Positions 56,115 to 63,581 of a DNA stretch of 64,000 nucleotides are shown here, piece by piece. The DNA is from Anoxybacillus ayderensis. GTDB taxonomy: Bacteria; Bacillota; Bacilli; Bacillales; Anoxybacillaceae. A program made the position numbers and the translations under genes. The notes below the pieces were generated by a model. The model was not told the DNA's origin and made no database searches. It worked only from the letters and a program-made list of their open reading frames with translations. The stretch covers positions 124,001 through 188,000 of the forward strand of contig NZ_JXTG01000003.1 of NCBI RefSeq assembly GCF_000833605.1. The letters run 5' to 3'. The first letter of the stretch is position 1, and each line of letters opens with the position of its first letter.

Positions 56115-56264
56115 ATGAAAGAACGCGATAATTATGAATGGGATATTGACCGAATGATTAACGAAGGCATGGCAGGAGGATACGTATATTCGTGCTATCA
56201 AGCAACAAATATTGAAGAGGCGCGCGATGTCCAAACGGAACAACCGCCACATGAAGTGAAATAA
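56115..56264 (+). CDS. Small acidic protein of unknown function, 49 residues
   Basis: MKERDNYEWDIDRMINEGMA leads into GGYVYSCYQATNIEEARDVQ and TEQPPHEVK. GGGGG lies 8 nt upstream of the ATG and a strong terminator follows immediately. I do not recognise it; the size and spacing suggest a genuine small gene, possibly related to sporulation. Confidence 0.7.
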   Translation: MKERDNYEWDIDRMINEGMAGGYVYSCYQATNIEEARDVQTEQPPHEVK

Positions 56265-56292
56265 AGCGGCGAGCATTTTCTCGCCGCTTTTT
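56263..56292 (+). terminator. Terminator of the small acidic protein gene
   Basis: GCGGCGAG-CATTTT-CTCGCCGC followed by five T. Confidence 0.93.
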
Positions 56293-56332
56293 GTATAATG
56301 ATCGTGATGGGAGACGAAAGGAATGGGCATAC

Positions 56333-57214
56333 ATGTTAGAAAAATTACGAGCATATTATCGAGAAGCGCTTATTGAACACGGGCATGTGAGCAAGCAAGA
56401 GGAATATGAATGGTTTGCCACAGACCACGGTGAGCTGTTTGGCATAAAAAAAGAAGCGCTTACCGTGAAAGAACGGGAACTTTTAGCAACCCTATTTACA
56501 TCTCATCAACCTATGCCTGCTTGGATGAGCGAACAACAACGAGCATGGCATCGTTTTTTAATTCAAAACGATAAACAATCATTTGAACAATTACCTTGCT
56601 CGGCACATACACGTTTCATTTATTTTTACATACAAAAAGGAACGGTTGATGCACATGATTTTATGGAAGCGATTCAATCGCTCTTCCCTTATGACGTGAC
56701 GATGATTTCAGAAACAGAACAGCACTTTATCGTCATTGAACAACAAGGAGAGAGCGTCGCTTCTACTTTGCCTGAACTAATTGATACGTTATGTAGTGAT
56801 TTTTACATTCAATTGCGGGCATATATTGGACAAAAGTGCCCACATGCTGTTGAACTTGTGCACATATTCGCTGCAGAAAAACGGTATTTTCAAATCGGCA
56901 TAAAGCATAAGCCTGAGCAACGCGTCTACTGCATCGAAGACGTCTTCCCTCTTTTGCTGATCAACAATGAGGACATCACGTATGCGACGACGTTTTTACA
57001 AGCGATCAAGCAAGATGATGATATGATGAAAACAATGAAGACGTTTTTTGAATGCAATTTAAACGTCTCTCTTGCGGCAAAAAAGCTTCATATGCACCGC
57101 AACAGCTTACAATACCGCATTGATAAACTCATCGAAAAAACAGGCATTGATATAAAGCAGTTTAAAGGGGCACTGACTGTTTATTTAGCGATTTTACTTT
57201 ATGAACGCCACTAG
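56333..57214 (+). CDS. PucR/CdaR-type HTH regulator upstream of msmX
   Basis: A 293-residue protein. The last 55 residues are a PucR-type HTH_30 domain (FFECNLNVSLAAKKLHMHRN, SLQYRIDKLIEKTGIDIKQF). The N-terminal two thirds show no domain I can name. ATG at 56333 has AAAGGA about 10 nt upstream. It is in line with msmX, 111 bp upstream, and may respond to a carbohydrate or its acid; the target is not visible. A GAAAACGTTTTC palindrome followed by T residues (57228-57246) separates the two genes and may terminate transcription. Confidence 0.8.
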   Translation: MLEKLRAYYREALIEHGHVSKQEEYEWFATDHGELFGIKKEALTVKERELLATLFTSHQPMPAWMSEQQRAWHRFLIQNDKQSFEQLPCSAHTRFIYFYIQKGTVDAHDFMEAIQSLFPYDVTMISETEQHFIVIEQQGESVASTLPELIDTLCSDFYIQLRAYIGQKCPHAVELVHIFAAEKRYFQIGIKHKPEQRVYCIEDVFPLLLINNEDITYATTFLQAIKQDDDMMKTMKTFFECNLNVSLAAKKLHMHRNSLQYRIDKLIEKTGIDIKQFKGALTVYLAILLYERH

Positions 57215-57296
57215 GCACATTGCCCGAAAACGTTTTCTTTTTTTGTGCACGATGTCCATTTACCGTTCGTTCGTTTTTATATATGCTTAAATCAAA

Positions 57297-57310
57297 TGAA
57301 ATCGATTACA
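57297..57310. promoter_or_regulatory. cre-like / LacI-family operator in front of msmX
   Basis: TGAAATCGATTACA fits the CcpA consensus TGWAANCGNTNWCA at every position and differs at only two positions from the site in front of malR (34782-34795). It lies 15 bp before the msmX ATG, overlapping the leader. Confidence 0.7.
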
Positions 57311-57325
57311 TGAGGAGGCATACAC

Positions 57326-58438
57326 ATGGCTGAGCTTCGTTTAGAACACGTGTATAAAATTTATGACAACAACGTAACAGCTGTAAAAGACTTCAACTTA
57401 CACATTCAAGATAAAGAATTTATCGTTTTCGTCGGCCCATCGGGTTGCGGAAAATCAACAACGCTTCGCATGATCGCAGGTCTTGAAGAAATTTCAAAAG
57501 GTGATTTTTACATTGATGGGAAACGAATGAATGATGTTGCGCCAAAAGATCGTGATATCGCGATGGTATTCCAAAACTATGCCCTTTATCCACATATGAG
57601 CGTATATGATAACATGGCATTCGGATTGAAATTGCGTAAGTTTCCAAAAGAGGAAATCGACCGTCGCGTTCGGGAAGCTGCGCGCATTCTCGGTCTTGAG
57701 CAATATTTAGATCGCAAACCGAAAGCATTATCAGGCGGTCAGCGTCAGCGCGTAGCGTTAGGACGTGCAATCGTGCGCGATGCGAAAGTGTTTTTAATGG
57801 ACGAGCCGCTTTCAAACTTAGATGCTAAATTGCGTGTACAAATGCGTGCTGAAATCGCAAAACTTCATCAACGTTTAGGAACAACGACCATTTACGTCAC
57901 GCACGACCAAACGGAAGCAATGACGATGGCCACGCGCCTTGTCGTTATGAAAGATGGCGTCATCCAACAAGTTGGTACACCGAAAGAAGTATATGAAAAA
58001 CCGGAAAATATTTTCGTCGGCGGATTTATCGGCTCACCAGCGATGAACTTCTTCCGTGGTGTGCTTCAAGACGGTGTATTTGTCATCGGCGATGTCAAAA
58101 TCGCGGTGCCAGAAGGAAAAATGAAAGTGCTTCGTGACCAAGGTTACGTCGGTAAAGAAGTCATCTTAGGTATTCGTCCAGAAGACTTCCATGACGAGCC
58201 AGTATTTCTTGAAGCATCACAAAACACAAAAGTGCGCGCGCATGTCGAAGTGGCAGAATTGCTCGGCGCAGAAATTATGGTATATTCTCAAATTAACGGC
58301 CAAGAATTTGTTGCACGTGTCGATGCACGCACAGACGTCAAAGCAGGTCAAACGATCGATCTTGCGTTAGATATGAATAAAGCACATTTCTTCGACGTCA
58401 ACACAGAATTACGTATTCGTTCAAATAGTGAGAAATAA
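57326..58438 (+). CDS. msmX: Multi-sugar ABC transporter ATPase MsmX/UgpC-type
   Basis: A 370-residue CUT1 ATPase. It has Walker A GPSGCGKST, Q-loop AMVFQNYALYPHMSV, signature LSGGQRQRVALGRAI, Walker B VFLMDEPLSNLD, an H-loop in YVTHDQTEAMT and the C-terminal regulatory TOBE-type domain (VILGIRPEDFHDEPVF). MsmX of B. subtilis serves several sugar importers that lack their own ATPase; the malEFG operon here is a clear client candidate. AGGAGG lies 8 nt upstream of the ATG. Confidence 0.94.
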   Translation: MAELRLEHVYKIYDNNVTAVKDFNLHIQDKEFIVFVGPSGCGKSTTLRMIAGLEEISKGDFYIDGKRMNDVAPKDRDIAMVFQNYALYPHMSVYDNMAFGLKLRKFPKEEIDRRVREAARILGLEQYLDRKPKALSGGQRQRVALGRAIVRDAKVFLMDEPLSNLDAKLRVQMRAEIAKLHQRLGTTTIYVTHDQTEAMTMATRLVVMKDGVIQQVGTPKEVYEKPENIFVGGFIGSPAMNFFRGVLQDGVFVIGDVKIAVPEGKMKVLRDQGYVGKEVILGIRPEDFHDEPVFLEASQNTKVRAHVEVAELLGAEIMVYSQINGQEFVARVDARTDVKAGQTIDLALDMNKAHFFDVNTELRIRSNSEK

Positions 58439-58444
58439 TAACAG

Positions 58445-58469
58445 AGCCCGTTCGTTTGAGCGGGCTTTT
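58445..58469 (+). terminator. Terminator of msmX
   Basis: AGCCCG / CGGGCT around a 10-nt loop, followed by TTTT. Confidence 0.75.
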
Positions 58470-58710
58470 ACTCTTGAATAAAACGAACAACATCGTCATC
58501 GCAATTATTACAATGAAACAAATGAACGCAGACGTGTTGTTTTCTTGTATGTGCATAGCCATCAACCATTTTCATCATATCTGCATCCATATACGGACTA
58601 TAATCATCAAAATAATCCGTTAATTTTCCTTCGTCTTTTAACTTTTCTCCACATTGATCACAATAAAAAACGATTGTTCGCAAACCGTTGCATAACGGAC
58701 AAATGTGCAT
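58468..58710 (-). CDS. Small cysteine-rich zinc-ribbon-like protein
   Basis: An 80-residue protein with MHICPLCNG, FYCDQCGEKL and a C-terminal HVCVHLFHCNNCDDD. Two C-x2-C pairs at the N-terminus and another near the end suggest one or two zinc sites. GAGGG lies 6 nt before the ATG at 58710. Not recognised beyond this. It is convergent with msmX. Confidence 0.72.
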   Translation of the reverse strand: MHICPLCNGLRTIVFYCDQCGEKLKDEGKLTDYFDDYSPYMDADMMKMVDGYAHTRKQHVCVHLFHCNNCDDDVVRFIQE

Positions 58711-58778
58711 ATTCATCCCTCGCTTCGTAATTTTCCATTATCTTTCCCACTACACAAAAAATTACCACACAAAAAAAA

Positions 58779-58810
58779 GAATAATAAAATGTTTTTTCCC
58801 CAAAATAGTA
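58779..58810 (+). promoter_or_regulatory. Possible sigma-G promoter of sspB
   Basis: GAATAAT (58779-58785) fits the forespore -35 consensus GHATRHT; AATAGTA (58804-58810) fits the -10 consensus CATNHTA at five of seven positions, with an 18-nt spacer. The transcript would include the tRNA-like element. Confidence 0.4.
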
Positions 58811-58835
58811 GTACAAACAAGCAAACAACATTCGA

Positions 58836-58905
58836 TGGGTTAAGCCAAGCTTGGCAGCGTGAAAATCATCACGCGTTGCTGGTGCAAATCCAGCTAACCC
58901 AACCA
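58836..58905 (+). other. tRNA-like cloverleaf ending in ACCA in the sspB leader
   Basis: Seventy nucleotides fold as a cloverleaf. The acceptor stem is TGGGTTA (58836-58842) with TAACCCA (58895-58901), plus ACCA. A short D-type arm GCCA-AGCT-TGGC occupies 58844-58855. An anticodon-type arm GCGTGA-AAATCA-TCACGC occupies 58857-58874. A 3-nt variable region is followed by a perfect T-type arm GCTGG-TGCAAAT-CCAGC (58878-58894). It deviates from functional tRNAs: tiny D loop without GG, a 6-8-nt anticodon loop without U33, and G instead of U at position 55. It ends 31 nt before the sspB ATG. It is probably a tRNA pseudogene or tRNA-like leader; the minus strand shows no tRNA. Confidence 0.65.
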
Positions 58906-58935
58906 TAAAAACTTGTAACGAGGAGATGATTGAAC

Positions 58936-59136
58936 ATGGCAAACACAAATCAATTATTAGTATACGGTGCACAACAAGCTATCGACCAAATGAAATATGA
59001 AATCGCTCAAGAATTTGGTGTAAACCTTGGACCAGATGCAACTTCACGCGCAAACGGTTCAGTTGGTGGCGAAATTACAAAACGTCTTGTTGCAATGGCG
59101 CAACAACAATTAGGCGGATCTTACACAACTAAATAA
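58936..59136 (+). CDS. sspB: Alpha/beta-type small acid-soluble spore protein
   Basis: A 66-residue SASP. It contains [20 protein letters not shown], the germination-protease site around [30 protein letters not shown] and a short QLGGSYTTK end. These proteins coat and protect spore DNA. GAGGAG lies about 10 nt before the ATG at 58936. A strong terminator follows. The symbol is by resemblance and position near yheAB; other alpha/beta genes cannot be excluded. Confidence 0.93.
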   Translation: MANTNQLLVYGAQQAIDQMKYEIAQEFGVNLGPDATSRANGSVGGEITKRLVAMAQQQLGGSYTTK

Positions 59137-59144
59137 CATGGCTG

Positions 59145-59175
59145 AAAACCCCCAAGCAAACGCTTGGGGGTTTTG
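59145..59175 (+). terminator. Terminator of sspB
   Basis: AAAACCCCCAAGC-AAAC-GCTTGGGGGTTTT, a perfect 13-bp stem. Confidence 0.95.
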
Positions 59176-59231
59176 CGTTCGTTCATGTGTTGGATTTGTA
59201 AAAATTTTCTCCGGATGACCATTCCTTCATC

Positions 59232-59258
59232 AAAAAAGGAGCGAATCGCTCCCTTTTT
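59232..59258 (-). terminator. Terminator of the CNNM/CBS gene
   Basis: On the minus strand AAAGGGAGCGATTCGCTCCTTTTTT; GGAGCGA/TCGCTCC stem with a T-run, overlapping the stop. Confidence 0.85.
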
Positions 59259-60522
59259 ACACATTTTCCATAATTGGTTCACGAATGCGAACGAGCACTT
59301 TGCGAATACGACGGTTTTCCACTTGGCGAACGGTGACGGTTAATGATTCGTATTCAAACGATTCTCCAACGGTGGGGATGCGTTCAAACATTTCAAACAC
59401 CCACCCTCCGAGCGTATGAGAAGAACTTTCTAATTCATCAATTCCTAAAATGTCACAAAACTCATCAAGCGGTAATTCGGCATTAAATTCATATTCGTAA
59501 TCGTTAATTTTCTGGAACGTTTTCACCGCTTCGTCATGTTCATCCCATATTTCGCCGACAATTTGTTCTAAAATATCTTCTAACGTAATCAATCCCGATG
59601 TGCCGCCAAACTCATCGATGACAATCGCCATATGTACTTTGCTTTTTTGCAATTCAGGCAACAATGTGGAGATGCGCATCGATTCAACAACAAATAGTGG
59701 CGTACGCAACAATGCGCGAACGTTGACCTCTTTCCCTTGTACGAGTTGACTAAAAAAGTCGCTTTCCGATAAAATGCCGATGACGTTATCAATATCTCCT
59801 TCATATACCGGCACGCGTGAATATCGTTCATGCAAAAAAATATCGCGAATTTCTTCAACTGGTTGGTTCACTTCCACTGCGACCATATCGATACGTGGTG
59901 TAAAAATTTCACCAACTAAAATATCGTTAAAATCGAGCGAACGATGGACGAGTTCTTTCTCTTTATTATCAATTACCCCTTCTTCCTCACTTAAATTGAC
60001 CATGACTTTAATTTCTTCTTCTGTGACAGAAGGAGTATCTGGTTGATGGCCAACGAATTTCGATACAAGTTTTTTCAACATGACAAGCAATGCTGTAACG
60101 GGAGTAAATAGTTGAATAAGCATATATAGCACATCGGAAATAAGAAGTGAAAACGACTCCGCATGTTCTTTCGCCAATGACTTCGGCAATACTTCGCCAA
60201 AAATTAAAATTAAAATTGTCATACCGACCGTGCTAATAACAAGACCTGTGTTGCCGCCAAACAAATCTGTCGCCACTTTGGCGGAGATGGACGCTGCGGC
60301 AATGTTCACGATATTATTCCCGACTAAGATGGTAGAGAGGGCTTTGTCGAAGTTTTCTGCAATATATAGTGCTTTTTTACTGCCACGTCGCTTTTCGTCC
60401 ACATAGTTTTTCAAGCGAATTTTATTGACGCTCGAAAACGCTGTTTCTGAAGCTGAAAAAAAGGCGGATAATAAAATTAAAGCAATGAGTAAAAAAATTA
60501 AACTCAGAGGCAAATCTCCCAA
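59257..60522 (-). CDS. CNNM/CorC-type transporter with CBS domains (hemolysin-C family)
   Basis: A 421-residue membrane protein. The N-terminal DUF21/CNNM domain has about four helices (LLSAFFSASETAFSSVNKIR, ILVGNNIVNIAAASISAKVA). Two CBS domains follow (LVGEIFTPRIDMVAVEVNQP, LFVVESMRISTLLPEL), and a CorC/HlyC domain ends the protein. Members such as B. subtilis MpfA (YhdP) export magnesium. The start is a TTG at 60522 with AGGAG about 12 nt upstream, a long spacing, and no better codon exists in frame. Confidence 0.9.
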   Translation of the reverse strand: MGDLPLSLIFLLIALILLSAFFSASETAFSSVNKIRLKNYVDEKRRGSKKALYIAENFDKALSTILVGNNIVNIAAASISAKVATDLFGGNTGLVISTVGMTILILIFGEVLPKSLAKEHAESFSLLISDVLYMLIQLFTPVTALLVMLKKLVSKFVGHQPDTPSVTEEEIKVMVNLSEEEGVIDNKEKELVHRSLDFNDILVGEIFTPRIDMVAVEVNQPVEEIRDIFLHERYSRVPVYEGDIDNVIGILSESDFFSQLVQGKEVNVRALLRTPLFVVESMRISTLLPELQKSKVHMAIVIDEFGGTSGLITLEDILEQIVGEIWDEHDEAVKTFQKINDYEYEFNAELPLDEFCDILGIDELESSSHTLGGWVFEMFERIPTVGESFEYESLTVTVRQVENRRIRKVLVRIREPIMENV

Positions 60523-60594
60523 TGAATATTCACACTCCTAATAAAAAGTATTGGTTATCATAAATATATACGTTAATGATACCAAATTTAACTG

Positions 60595-60625
60595 AAAAAG
60601 AAAACGACTGTACATATGCACAGCC
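60595..60625 (-). terminator. Terminator of the 27-codon gene
   Basis: On the minus strand CGGCTGT-GCATATGT-ACAGTCG (one G-T pair) followed by TTTTCTTTTT. Confidence 0.75.
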
Positions 60626-60629
60626 GTTC

Positions 60630-60713
60630 TTATGACTCGATTAGCGTTGTACCGATAAAAAACGTTAAAAGCAACACGTACGTAATATTGAGCGTAATTG
60701 AAAGTTCTTCCAC
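60630..60713 (-). CDS. Putative 27-residue membrane peptide
   Basis: GTG at 60713 with GGAGGGG about 8 nt upstream encodes MEELSITLNITYVLLLTFFI followed by GTTLIES, a single hydrophobic helix. A terminator follows the stop directly. Not recognised; the strong ribosome binding site and terminator make a real microprotein plausible. Confidence 0.5.
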   Translation of the reverse strand: MEELSITLNITYVLLLTFFIGTTLIES

Positions 60714-60799
60714 TCGTTCGTCCCCTCCATCAATATATTCCCCATTTTCATTTTAACAATGGTGAGAACGAATGTGTTTGTCAATGATGTGAACATTTT

Positions 60800-61588
60800 T
60801 TATTCATGAAATGCCCAATGGTTTGTCGGTCCATGCCCACCGCCAATTTGTAGCGTTTGTTCAATCGCCGCTTGAATAAATCGTTTCGCCACATCTACTG
60901 CTTCATATATCGTTTTTCCTTTTGCAAGTTGTGCTGTAATGGCGGCAGCAAACGTACATCCTGTCCCGTGCGTATGTTTCGTATGAACGCGTTTGCTTTT
61001 CCATTCGTAAAATTGTTCCCCATCGTATAAAAGATCGACAAGTTCATTTCCTTCCCCGTGTCCACCTTTCATGACGACATATCGCACACCCATGTCATGA
61101 AGTTTTTTCGCTGCTTCTTTTCGATGTTCCAATGTGTCAATTTGCATATTTGTTAACACTTCCGCTTCTGGAATGTTCGGTGTTAACACATAAGCAAGCG
61201 GCAACATATGCCGTTGCAACGCTTCGACCGCCTCTTGTTTCAATAGCGGCGAGCCACCTTTCGCGATCATCACCGGATCGACGACTACTCGCGTCCACCG
61301 ATGTTGCTTCATTTTATAAGCAACACATTCGATGATTTCTTCGCTAAATAACATTCCCGTTTTTATAGCATCTGGCGGCAAATCGGTAGCAATCGAATCA
61401 ATTTGCTTTTCAACCGCTTCAACAGGAAGCGGGTATACCCCTTGTACACCGAGCGTGTTTTGCGCAGTAACTGCAGTAATTGCTGACATGCCAAACACAT
61501 GTAATTGATGAAACGTTTTTACATCCGCTTGAATACCCGCTCCCCCGCCACTATCTGAACCAGCAATCGTCAACGCTTTATATACCAT
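60800..61588 (-). CDS. thiD: Hydroxymethylpyrimidine/phosphomethylpyrimidine kinase ThiD
   Basis: A 262-residue ribokinase-fold enzyme that phosphorylates HMP to HMP-PP for thiamine synthesis. It contains ALTIAGSDSGGGAGIQADVK, VDPVMIAKGGSPLL, LTPNIPEAEVL and the anion hole/active site THGTGCTFAAAITAQLAKG. The ATG at 61588 follows GGGGTGAAAG and starts 4 bp after the thiF stop; a longer frame to 61648 is out of family. It may also act as a pyridoxal kinase. Confidence 0.93.
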   Translation of the reverse strand: MVYKALTIAGSDSGGGAGIQADVKTFHQLHVFGMSAITAVTAQNTLGVQGVYPLPVEAVEKQIDSIATDLPPDAIKTGMLFSEEIIECVAYKMKQHRWTRVVVDPVMIAKGGSPLLKQEAVEALQRHMLPLAYVLTPNIPEAEVLTNMQIDTLEHRKEAAKKLHDMGVRYVVMKGGHGEGNELVDLLYDGEQFYEWKSKRVHTKHTHGTGCTFAAAITAQLAKGKTIYEAVDVAKRFIQAAIEQTLQIGGGHGPTNHWAFHE

Positions 61589-61592
61589 GCTT

Positions 61593-62609
61593 TCACCCCA
61601 AATATTGATAATATAGCCGCTTTGCTTCTTGAACATCATTTGTGCCATGAATCAATACACGCCCATCGGAAAAAACAACAAAGCGATGCGAATCGACCGT
61701 AAACGAAAGTAAATAGTCGTTTTGTTCCACTTGAATTCCACGTTTTGTTAAAAATGAAAGAAGCGTTGTCCACTCTCGCTCTCCTCGATGGGCAGGACGA
61801 ATTTGTACGGTTTCACGCCCACACAACACCGCAAATTTCGTTTCATTTTCGTATTGAAGGGCTGGATACGTTCGTCTTTCACTACACGACGGACAATCGT
61901 CTTTTTTTAACTTATGCACATCGATCATGCGATATTGTCCGTGCCATATATCAAATGAAACGAGTTTTCGATTCACTTGAGCGTGCACGCATATTTTTAA
62001 CGCTTCAGCCGTTTGATGCGCAACGACCATATGGACGACCGGACTAATGATCCCAACGGTATCGCACGTCGCGTTGCCAAGCGGAACTTCTTCAAGTAAA
62101 CAACGCAAACATGGCGTTTCATTCGGAACGATGACATAACTTAAACCGTAACTTCCTACGCACGCCCCATAAATCCACGGCACATCATACTTTTGCGACA
62201 CATCGTTGATGATCATACGCACGTCGAAATTATCCGTACTATCAATAATGACGTGCGGACGCTCACGTGCAACAACTTGTTCAAGCAAGCAAGCGTCCGC
62301 ATCAGCTACAATCGGTTCAACGACCACATCGCCATTTATGGCTCGCAAACGCATAGCAGCAGCAATGGCTTTCGGCAATCGGTTTGTTGCATCTTCTTCC
62401 GTATATAGCTGTTGGCGTTGTAAATTGCTCCATTCGACATAATCGCGATCAATGATCGTTATTTTCCCAATCCCTGCCCGTACAAGCGTTTCTGCATTTG
62501 CCGCTCCAAGCGCTCCTGCACCAATAACGAGCACATGTTTTTCACGAATATGTTGTTGTCCTCTTTCTCCAATTGGCGCAAACAATTGTTGGCGTGAATA
62601 GCGATCCAT
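61593..62609 (-). CDS. thiF: Thiazole biosynthesis adenylyltransferase ThiF
   Basis: A 338-residue E1-like enzyme. The nucleotide site is VLVIGAGALGAANAETLVRA, followed by RDYVEWSNLQRQQLYTEEDA. Zinc cysteines are in CLRC and CPSC. It adenylates the ThiS C-terminus for thiocarboxylate formation. The C-terminal 80 residues extend beyond a minimal ThiF and look like a small sulfur-carrier-type or MoeB-like tail. It overlaps thiG by 1 bp. Confidence 0.92.
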   Translation of the reverse strand: MDRYSRQQLFAPIGERGQQHIREKHVLVIGAGALGAANAETLVRAGIGKITIIDRDYVEWSNLQRQQLYTEEDATNRLPKAIAAAMRLRAINGDVVVEPIVADADACLLEQVVARERPHVIIDSTDNFDVRMIINDVSQKYDVPWIYGACVGSYGLSYVIVPNETPCLRCLLEEVPLGNATCDTVGIISPVVHMVVAHQTAEALKICVHAQVNRKLVSFDIWHGQYRMIDVHKLKKDDCPSCSERRTYPALQYENETKFAVLCGRETVQIRPAHRGEREWTTLLSFLTKRGIQVEQNDYLLSFTVDSHRFVVFSDGRVLIHGTNDVQEAKRLYYQYLG

Positions 62610-63376
62610 TAGACGATGCTCATCCCTTCACTTGGGCTACTCGCTGTTGCATATTTCTTTTTCGGGATGCGTCCCGCTTCATATCCAAGTCTTCCTGCCT
62701 CAATCGCAAGCTTCATCGCTTTTGCCATTTTTACGGGATCTTTCGCTGAAGCAACCGCTGTATTTAACAATACGCCATCCGCACCTAATTCCATCGCCAA
62801 TGCTGCATCAGCTGGACCGCCAATGCCTGCATCGATAATGACAGGAACAGTTGCTTGTTCAATAATGAATTGAATGTTTAACGGATTCATAATTCCTTGC
62901 CCTGAGCCGATCGGTGAGGCGCCGGGCATAATCGCATGGCAACCGAGCTGTTGTAGTCGTTTCGCTAGCACGACGTCATCAGACGTGTACGGCAAAACGA
63001 TAAATCCTTCTTCTAATAACATTTCTGTTGCTTTCAACGTCTCGATCGGATCAGGTAATAACGTTTGATCGCACCCGATCACTTCCACTTTCACCATATC
63101 ACAAAGTCCAGAAGCTTTCGCTAAACGGGCGATGCGCACCGCTTCTTCCGCCGTTTTTGCCCCAGCTGTATTCGGTAACAACTTATATTTCGTTATATCT
63201 ATTTTTTCTAAAAAATTCGGTTGATCGGGTGCAAAAATGTTCATTCGTCGCACCGCAAACGTTAAAATTTCTGCCCCTGACGCTTCAACCGCTTCTTTTT
63301 GAATATCGATGTTCGGAAATTTCCCTGTCCCAAGCAGTAAACGAGATTGAAATGTATACGGACCGATTTGTAACAT
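62609..63376 (-). CDS. thiG: Thiazole synthase ThiG
   Basis: A 255-residue TIM-barrel enzyme. It contains [20 protein letters not shown], the active-site lysine region [49 protein letters not shown] and [15 protein letters not shown]. It forms the thiazole ring from DXP, dehydroglycine and ThiS thiocarboxylate. It follows thiS by 1 bp. Confidence 0.96.
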   Translation of the reverse strand: MLQIGPYTFQSRLLLGTGKFPNIDIQKEAVEASGAEILTFAVRRMNIFAPDQPNFLEKIDITKYKLLPNTAGAKTAEEAVRIARLAKASGLCDMVKVEVIGCDQTLLPDPIETLKATEMLLEEGFIVLPYTSDDVVLAKRLQQLGCHAIMPGASPIGSGQGIMNPLNIQFIIEQATVPVIIDAGIGGPADAALAMELGADGVLLNTAVASAKDPVKMAKAMKLAIEAGRLGYEAGRIPKKKYATASSPSEGMSIV

Positions 63377-63377
63377 A

Positions 63378-63581
63378 TTATCCTCCCCCTACAAAATGAA
63401 CGATTTCAATACGATCACCGTCCGCAATGGCTGTATGCTCATATGTTTCTTTCATAATAATGTTCGCATTGATTTCAACGATCGCGATCTTTTCATGAAT
63501 GCGAAAATGTTGTAACAGTTGAGCGACAGTACGAATGTGAGCTGGCAAGTCAATCATCTCACCGTTAATGATGCAACGCAT
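63378..63581 (-). CDS. thiS: Sulfur carrier protein ThiS
   Basis: A 67-residue ubiquitin-like protein starting [13 protein letters not shown] and ending HFVGGG; the terminal Gly-Gly is the site of thiocarboxylation. GGGGGAGGGG precedes the ATG. It overlaps thiO by 17 bp, in the usual thiO-thiS-thiG-thiF-thiD order. Confidence 0.94.
   Translation of the reverse strand: MRCIINGEMIDLPAHIRTVAQLLQHFRIHEKIAIVEINANIIMKETYEHTAIADGDRIEIVHFVGGG

Noticed and set aside
58658-58972. A 104-codon minus-strand frame covering the sspB leader
   Set aside because: It reads through the tRNA-like element (GLAGFAPATRDDFHAAK is a typical artefact of tRNA complements), has no ribosome binding site and overlaps two better genes.
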